DNA from: Bacteroidota bacterium
GTDB taxonomy: Bacteria > Bacteroidota > Bacteroidia > Bacteroidales > Cfx3-03
Assembly (NCBI GenBank): GCA_030706265.1
Contig: JAUZOX010000076.1
Coordinates: 1 to 9,321, forward strand
DNA: 9,321 nt
Direction: 5' to 3'
The notes beneath the pieces are model-generated. The model did no database searches. It worked only from the letters and a program-made list of their open reading frames with translations, and was not told where the DNA came from. Numbering within the stretch: position 1 is the first letter of the stretch; the number at the start of each line of letters is the position of its first letter. Made by a program: the position numbers and the translations under genes. Below are positions 6,949 to 9,321 of the stretch, one piece after another.

Positions 6949-7038
6949 GTGACAGGAAATTAGCTCAAGGCCTCCTAACTGGTTATAGGGTATTTTAAAA
7001 AAGAATATCCTGAATTTATGAAGACCAATCCATCTGAA

Positions 7039-7713
7039 TCATGATTCGATAGAACGAATTATTTTGCAGGGATTACCGTATGCCACGACATGATCAGGAA
7101 TGTTTCGGGTCACCACAGATCCGGCACCGATAACGGAACGGGCCCCTATCTCAATCCTGTCGAATACATTGACCCCCATTCCGATTTGGACTCCTTCGTT
7201 AATTTTCACAAATCCTGCGATATTTACGCCGGGGTTAATTGTGACATAGTCCCCAAGTTCTGTGTGGTGACCAATAGAGGCATTTCGGTTAATAGAAACA
7301 AAATCACCAATGGTTGAAAATGCTGCTATCGAGACCATACTGTTGATATGGGCCCCTCTGCCCAGAATGGTGGTTGATGATATAAATGAAAATTTGTTGA
7401 TGATATTGATGAATTCCAACTGGAAACACTGATATAGCGCTGTTAACTTTCTTTTTAAATCCGGCTTTGTGACGCCTAAAAAACAAGGGGCTTCCCGGTC
7501 GGCTTCCTCCAATAAGGGTTTAAGTGTGATATCGAATAGGGGATTTCGAAAAGGGATCAAATCTGTCCGGTTCAGATTGTTGATGACCCGTATGCTGGGA
7601 TACAGGTTGTTTGATGCCAGATTATCGAAGATCATCGTGAGCGTGGGTTCTCCAAGACCCAAAATATTAAGACTTGTTATCCCAGTATCCTCCATTATTT
7701 TCGTTATTCCCAT
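7039..7713 (-). CDS. NeuD/PglD-like sugar O-/N-acyltransferase (left-handed beta-helix)
   Basis: From the ATG at 7713 this is a 224-residue protein, the usual length of NeuD/PglD acyltransferases. Residues about 12-105 resemble the PglD N-terminal nucleotide-sugar-binding region, but the glycine loop is GLGEPT rather than the common GAGGHG. From about 108 onward hexapeptide repeats (I-x-x-x-A/V-x type) form the beta-helix that binds acyl-CoA. It has IGHHTELGDYVTINPGVNIAG (147-167; His149/His150 near the catalytic His position) and the family ending IGAGSVVTRNIPDH...GNPCKII. The likely role is transfer of an acyl group from CoA to an amino- or nucleotide-sugar in surface glycan synthesis. It overlaps the upstream BKACE gene by 47 nt (29 nt if the ATG at 7695 is the start), which suggests translational coupling. 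The start is uncertain. No good terminator follows on this strand. Confidence 0.85.
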   Translation of the reverse strand: MGITKIMEDTGITSLNILGLGEPTLTMIFDNLASNNLYPSIRVINNLNRTDLIPFRNPLFDITLKPLLEEADREAPCFLGVTKPDLKRKLTALYQCFQLEFINIINKFSFISSTTILGRGAHINSMVSIAAFSTIGDFVSINRNASIGHHTELGDYVTINPGVNIAGFVKINEGVQIGMGVNVFDRIEIGARSVIGAGSVVTRNIPDHVVAYGNPCKIIRSIES

Positions 7714-8509
7714 AACCCAATTTTTTCAGTTTCGTAGATTTCATGATTTCCATGCCTAATTCATTGGAAAGCCGGTGAATTCGTTTAATCAGATCGATGT
7801 TTTTGGCCTTTACGTTTTCCTGATAATATATGTTGTCTTCCACGCCAACACGAACGCCGTCCGCTTCCATCAGCCCCATGACATTGGACTTCAGCTGTGC
7901 TTTTCCGATGCCCCCAAGACAGATTTTTGCATTATCCGGGAAATGATTTTTGATATCCGCAATGGTCGAAGCTTCTATCCCGGCATTGAATAAGTTTCCT
8001 AAAATGACATTGATATACAACGGACCCACCAAAATATCCTGCTTTTGCAAATAGGAAGTGTATTTCAACATACCGGAATCAAAGCATTCAATTTCAGGAT
8101 GGACCCCATACTGATACATTTGATTGATCAACCAAACAATCGTTTCAGGATCATTGACCGAAGCCGACTTTGGAAAATTCATAGACGACATCGTAAGGGA
8201 GCCCAGATCGGGATGAAGACTGAGTACTTCAGCACGGAGATGCCGATCCGTAAAATACCTTCCACTCAATGAAACACAGATTACCAAATCCGGATTATGC
8301 TTTTTGATGCCTTCGATGATCAATTGATAATATTCCAGTTTATAGGTATTGAGCCCGGCATTGTCTCTGGCATGCAGATGCACCAAGGTGATTCCAATTT
8401 CTGCACAAGCCAGCACCTCCTCTATGATTTCGTTGTAAAAAATGGGAGCCAATGAATTTTCTTTGGTCGTCTGAGTCCCGGTCGGACATAAATTAATGAT
8501 CTTTTCCAT
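7667..8509 (-). CDS. Beta-keto acid cleavage enzyme (BKACE, DUF849 / Kce family)
   Basis: The protein has 280 residues, typical for the family. The fold is a TIM barrel that cleaves a beta-keto acid with acetyl-CoA to give acetoacetate and a new acyl-CoA, using a divalent metal (zinc in Kce). Visible motifs are NLCPTGTQTTK at 6-16, VHLHARD at 43-49 (His44 and His46 as metal ligands), VSLSGR at 79-84 (the active-site Ser region), ECFDSGML at 141-148, GGIGKAQL at 199-206 and VRVGVEDNIY at 219-228 (Arg220, Glu224 as third metal ligand, Asp225). All expected catalytic residues are present, so it should be active, but the actual keto acid cannot be read from sequence; the founding member acts in lysine fermentation. 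No other lysine-fermentation gene is seen here, so another substrate is likely. It is transcribed first, with the overlapping NeuD-like acyltransferase second. Confidence 0.92.
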   Translation of the reverse strand: MEKIINLCPTGTQTTKENSLAPIFYNEIIEEVLACAEIGITLVHLHARDNAGLNTYKLEYYQLIIEGIKKHNPDLVICVSLSGRYFTDRHLRAEVLSLHPDLGSLTMSSMNFPKSASVNDPETIVWLINQMYQYGVHPEIECFDSGMLKYTSYLQKQDILVGPLYINVILGNLFNAGIEASTIADIKNHFPDNAKICLGGIGKAQLKSNVMGLMEADGVRVGVEDNIYYQENVKAKNIDLIKRIHRLSNELGMEIMKSTKLKKLGYGNNENNGGYWDNKS

Positions 8510-8654
8510 CTTTTTAGCTTCTAAAATCTCCGTATTTACATAAACAATTTTTTTAAAAAAAATGTTCCATACTGAATTGCATAAATAGATGATTTGAATA
8601 TCATTATAGACAGTGAGGCGCTTTAGTGGGATTGTAATTTGGCTAAGTCAAAAT

Positions 8655-8686
8655 TTTGAAAATGATGTATAAAATGGATATATTTG
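8655..8686 (+). promoter_or_regulatory. Promoter of the exported-protein gene at 8712
   Basis: TTTG (8655-8658), 20 bp, then TATATTTG (8679-8686) is a complete match to the Bacteroidota -33/-7 pattern. Transcription should begin near 8692, after the A of the ATG at 8691, which argues against that ATG as the start codon. I found no equally good minus-strand promoter for the BKACE gene in the 8510-8690 divergent spacer. Confidence 0.65.
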
Positions 8687-8711
8687 CTTCATGATAATCA
8701 GAAAAGCCGAT

Positions 8712-9092
8712 ATGATCAATTTTTTGGTGAGAGCTCTATTTATGGCGCTTTTCTGTCTTATGCTTTCGGGGTTCCGGAATCTTTCGTTTCAGGAGGATAA
8801 CAGTTTGGTTAAAAATGATTGGATGACCCTTGTGGCCAACGGTTCAATGAATGCAGTTCCATCGGATGCCATTCGGCTTCCCTTATTTGAGAAGAGCTGG
8901 GTTTCTTTTGTTGACCACTCAAACGTGACGTTTTTCAATGCACGCCTGATGGTATTTGCCAATGATGAAAAGACAACCCAACGAATCAGATCCCTTCAAA
9001 AAATTATACCACCGATAAAAACCACTCTTGTTTGCGGGTTTTATTATCATCTGTTTCCTATCGACAACGAGGTCCCACCGGCTTTAAGTTAA
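8712..9092 (+). CDS. Small exported or membrane-anchored protein of unknown function
   Basis: I do not recognise this family. From the ATG at 8712 it is a 126-residue protein. The first about 20 residues (MINFLVRALFMALFCLMLSG) form an Arg-containing apolar segment like a signal peptide or membrane anchor. A polar region of about 100 residues follows with mixed beta-strand-like stretches, a single Cys near the end (VCGFYYHLFP) and a Pro-rich tail (EVPPALS). There is no lipobox and no recognised enzyme motif. An ATG at 8691 in the same frame would add seven residues, but it lies at or before the predicted transcription start, so 8712 is preferred. It is divergent from the BKACE gene. The next gene, also with a signal peptide, begins 82 nt after its stop, so the two may be co-transcribed. 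Confidence 0.6.
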   Translation: MINFLVRALFMALFCLMLSGFRNLSFQEDNSLVKNDWMTLVANGSMNAVPSDAIRLPLFEKSWVSFVDHSNVTFFNARLMVFANDEKTTQRIRSLQKIIPPIKTTLVCGFYYHLFPIDNEVPPALS

Positions 9093-9098
9093 ATTGCA

Positions 9099-9137
9099 TT
9101 TGCATGATGATGATATTGTTATATCCTACCATGCAAA
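9099..9137 (+). repeat. Nested inverted repeat (hairpin) between two exported-protein genes
   Basis: Perfect 8-bp arms TTTGCATG (9099-9106) and CATGCAAA (9130-9137) enclose a second perfect stem GATAT (9112-9116) / ATATC (9121-9125) with a TGTT loop, giving a 5x4 internal loop. It starts 6 nt after the stop codon. A six-T run lies only at 9150-9155, too far downstream for a classical terminator, so it may be a weak terminator, an mRNA-stability hairpin or an operator. Confidence 0.4.
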
Positions 9138-9174
9138 AGGGTACAACTGTTTTTTAACTTAAAATCTTTAAACA

Positions 9175-9321
9175 ATGCAAACGATTATAAAATCACTTCT
9201 CGCAATATTGTTTTGCGGGTTTATCTCTATGTATCATGCCACCGGCCAGATAACAAATAAAACCATTCTGATTCAATCAATTGATAAAAAGGTCGCTTTA
9301 TCTTCTCTTTCAAAGTCTGCC
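9175..9321 (+). CDS. Start of an exported protein, 3' partial
   Basis: The ATG at 9175 opens a frame that runs without a stop to the last base, 49 codons. The N terminus MQTIIKSLLAILFCGFIS followed by MYHATGQ is a textbook signal peptide: Lys6, an apolar core, then an ATG-Q cleavage-like site around residue 24. A mature region begins ITNKTILIQSIDKK. Nothing in the visible part names the family; the mature start could belong to a beta-rich periplasmic or outer-membrane protein, but that is a guess. It follows another exported-protein gene by 82 nt containing a nested hairpin. No clear TAnnTTTG promoter is seen in that spacer, consistent with co-transcription. Confidence 0.7.
   Translation, partial: MQTIIKSLLAILFCGFISMYHATGQITNKTILIQSIDKKVALSSLSKSA

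Noticed and set aside
6988..7010. GGGTATT/AATATCC inverted repeat as a terminator for the acyltransferase gene
   Set aside because: The stem is AT-rich with a G-U pair and no T tract follows on the minus strand.
8580..8611. Minus-strand promoter for the BKACE gene (TATTTATG)
   Set aside because: The -7 box has a mismatch and no -33 box lies at the right distance.
9142..9149. TACAACTG as a -7 box for the last gene
   Set aside because: It has two mismatches to TAnnTTTG and the nearest TTG is 23 bp away, too far.
1..9321. Mobile elements, CRISPR arrays, tRNA or rRNA genes
   Set aside because: No regular direct repeats, transposase or integrase frames, or cloverleaf/rRNA segments were seen on either strand.

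Overview
The window looks like a stretch of a Bacteroidota chromosome, perhaps a Bacteroidales-type organism. Three intergenic promoters fit the Bacteroidota primary sigma-factor pattern (a -33 TTTG/TTG-like box, 19-20 bp, then TAnnTTTG). Most genes lack a strong Shine-Dalgarno sequence, and base composition is moderate. I see no tRNA, rRNA, CRISPR array, insertion sequence or phage gene.

Left part (1-5160): a three-gene plus-strand operon. It holds (i) a fused Memo-AMMECR1 protein (AmmeMemoRadiSam components B and A), whose 5' end lies outside the window; (ii) an 819-residue polytopic membrane protein with a three-helix, His-containing N-terminal module, a spermidine-synthase-like Rossmann domain and membrane segments on both sides of it; and (iii) the AmmeMemoRadiSam radical SAM enzyme, which carries a Tat-like leader and extra Cys clusters. 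A probable terminator hairpin follows at about 5129-5159. The system's chemistry is not known to me. The membrane protein inserted between the standard components, with an altered catalytic motif, makes this the most interesting part of the window.

Middle part (5160-6950): a small, very lysine-rich protein gene (37 codons) with its own promoter, then about 490 bp without a protein gene. That gap holds several inverted repeats, a strong terminator and a good promoter flanked by an 8-bp inverted repeat. Next is a single slipin/stomatin-like SPFH membrane protein gene with a strong Shine-Dalgarno sequence and a clear terminator. No NfeD partner gene is seen beside it.

Right part (7039-9321): an overlapping minus-strand pair, a BKACE (beta-keto acid cleavage enzyme, DUF849) and a NeuD/PglD-like hexapeptide acyltransferase. 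The overlap suggests translational coupling, possibly between making and using an acyl-CoA. Divergent from them is a plus-strand gene for a small exported or membrane-anchored protein of unknown function, with a near-perfect promoter that argues for a start at 8712. A nested hairpin follows, then the beginning of another exported protein cut by the window end.
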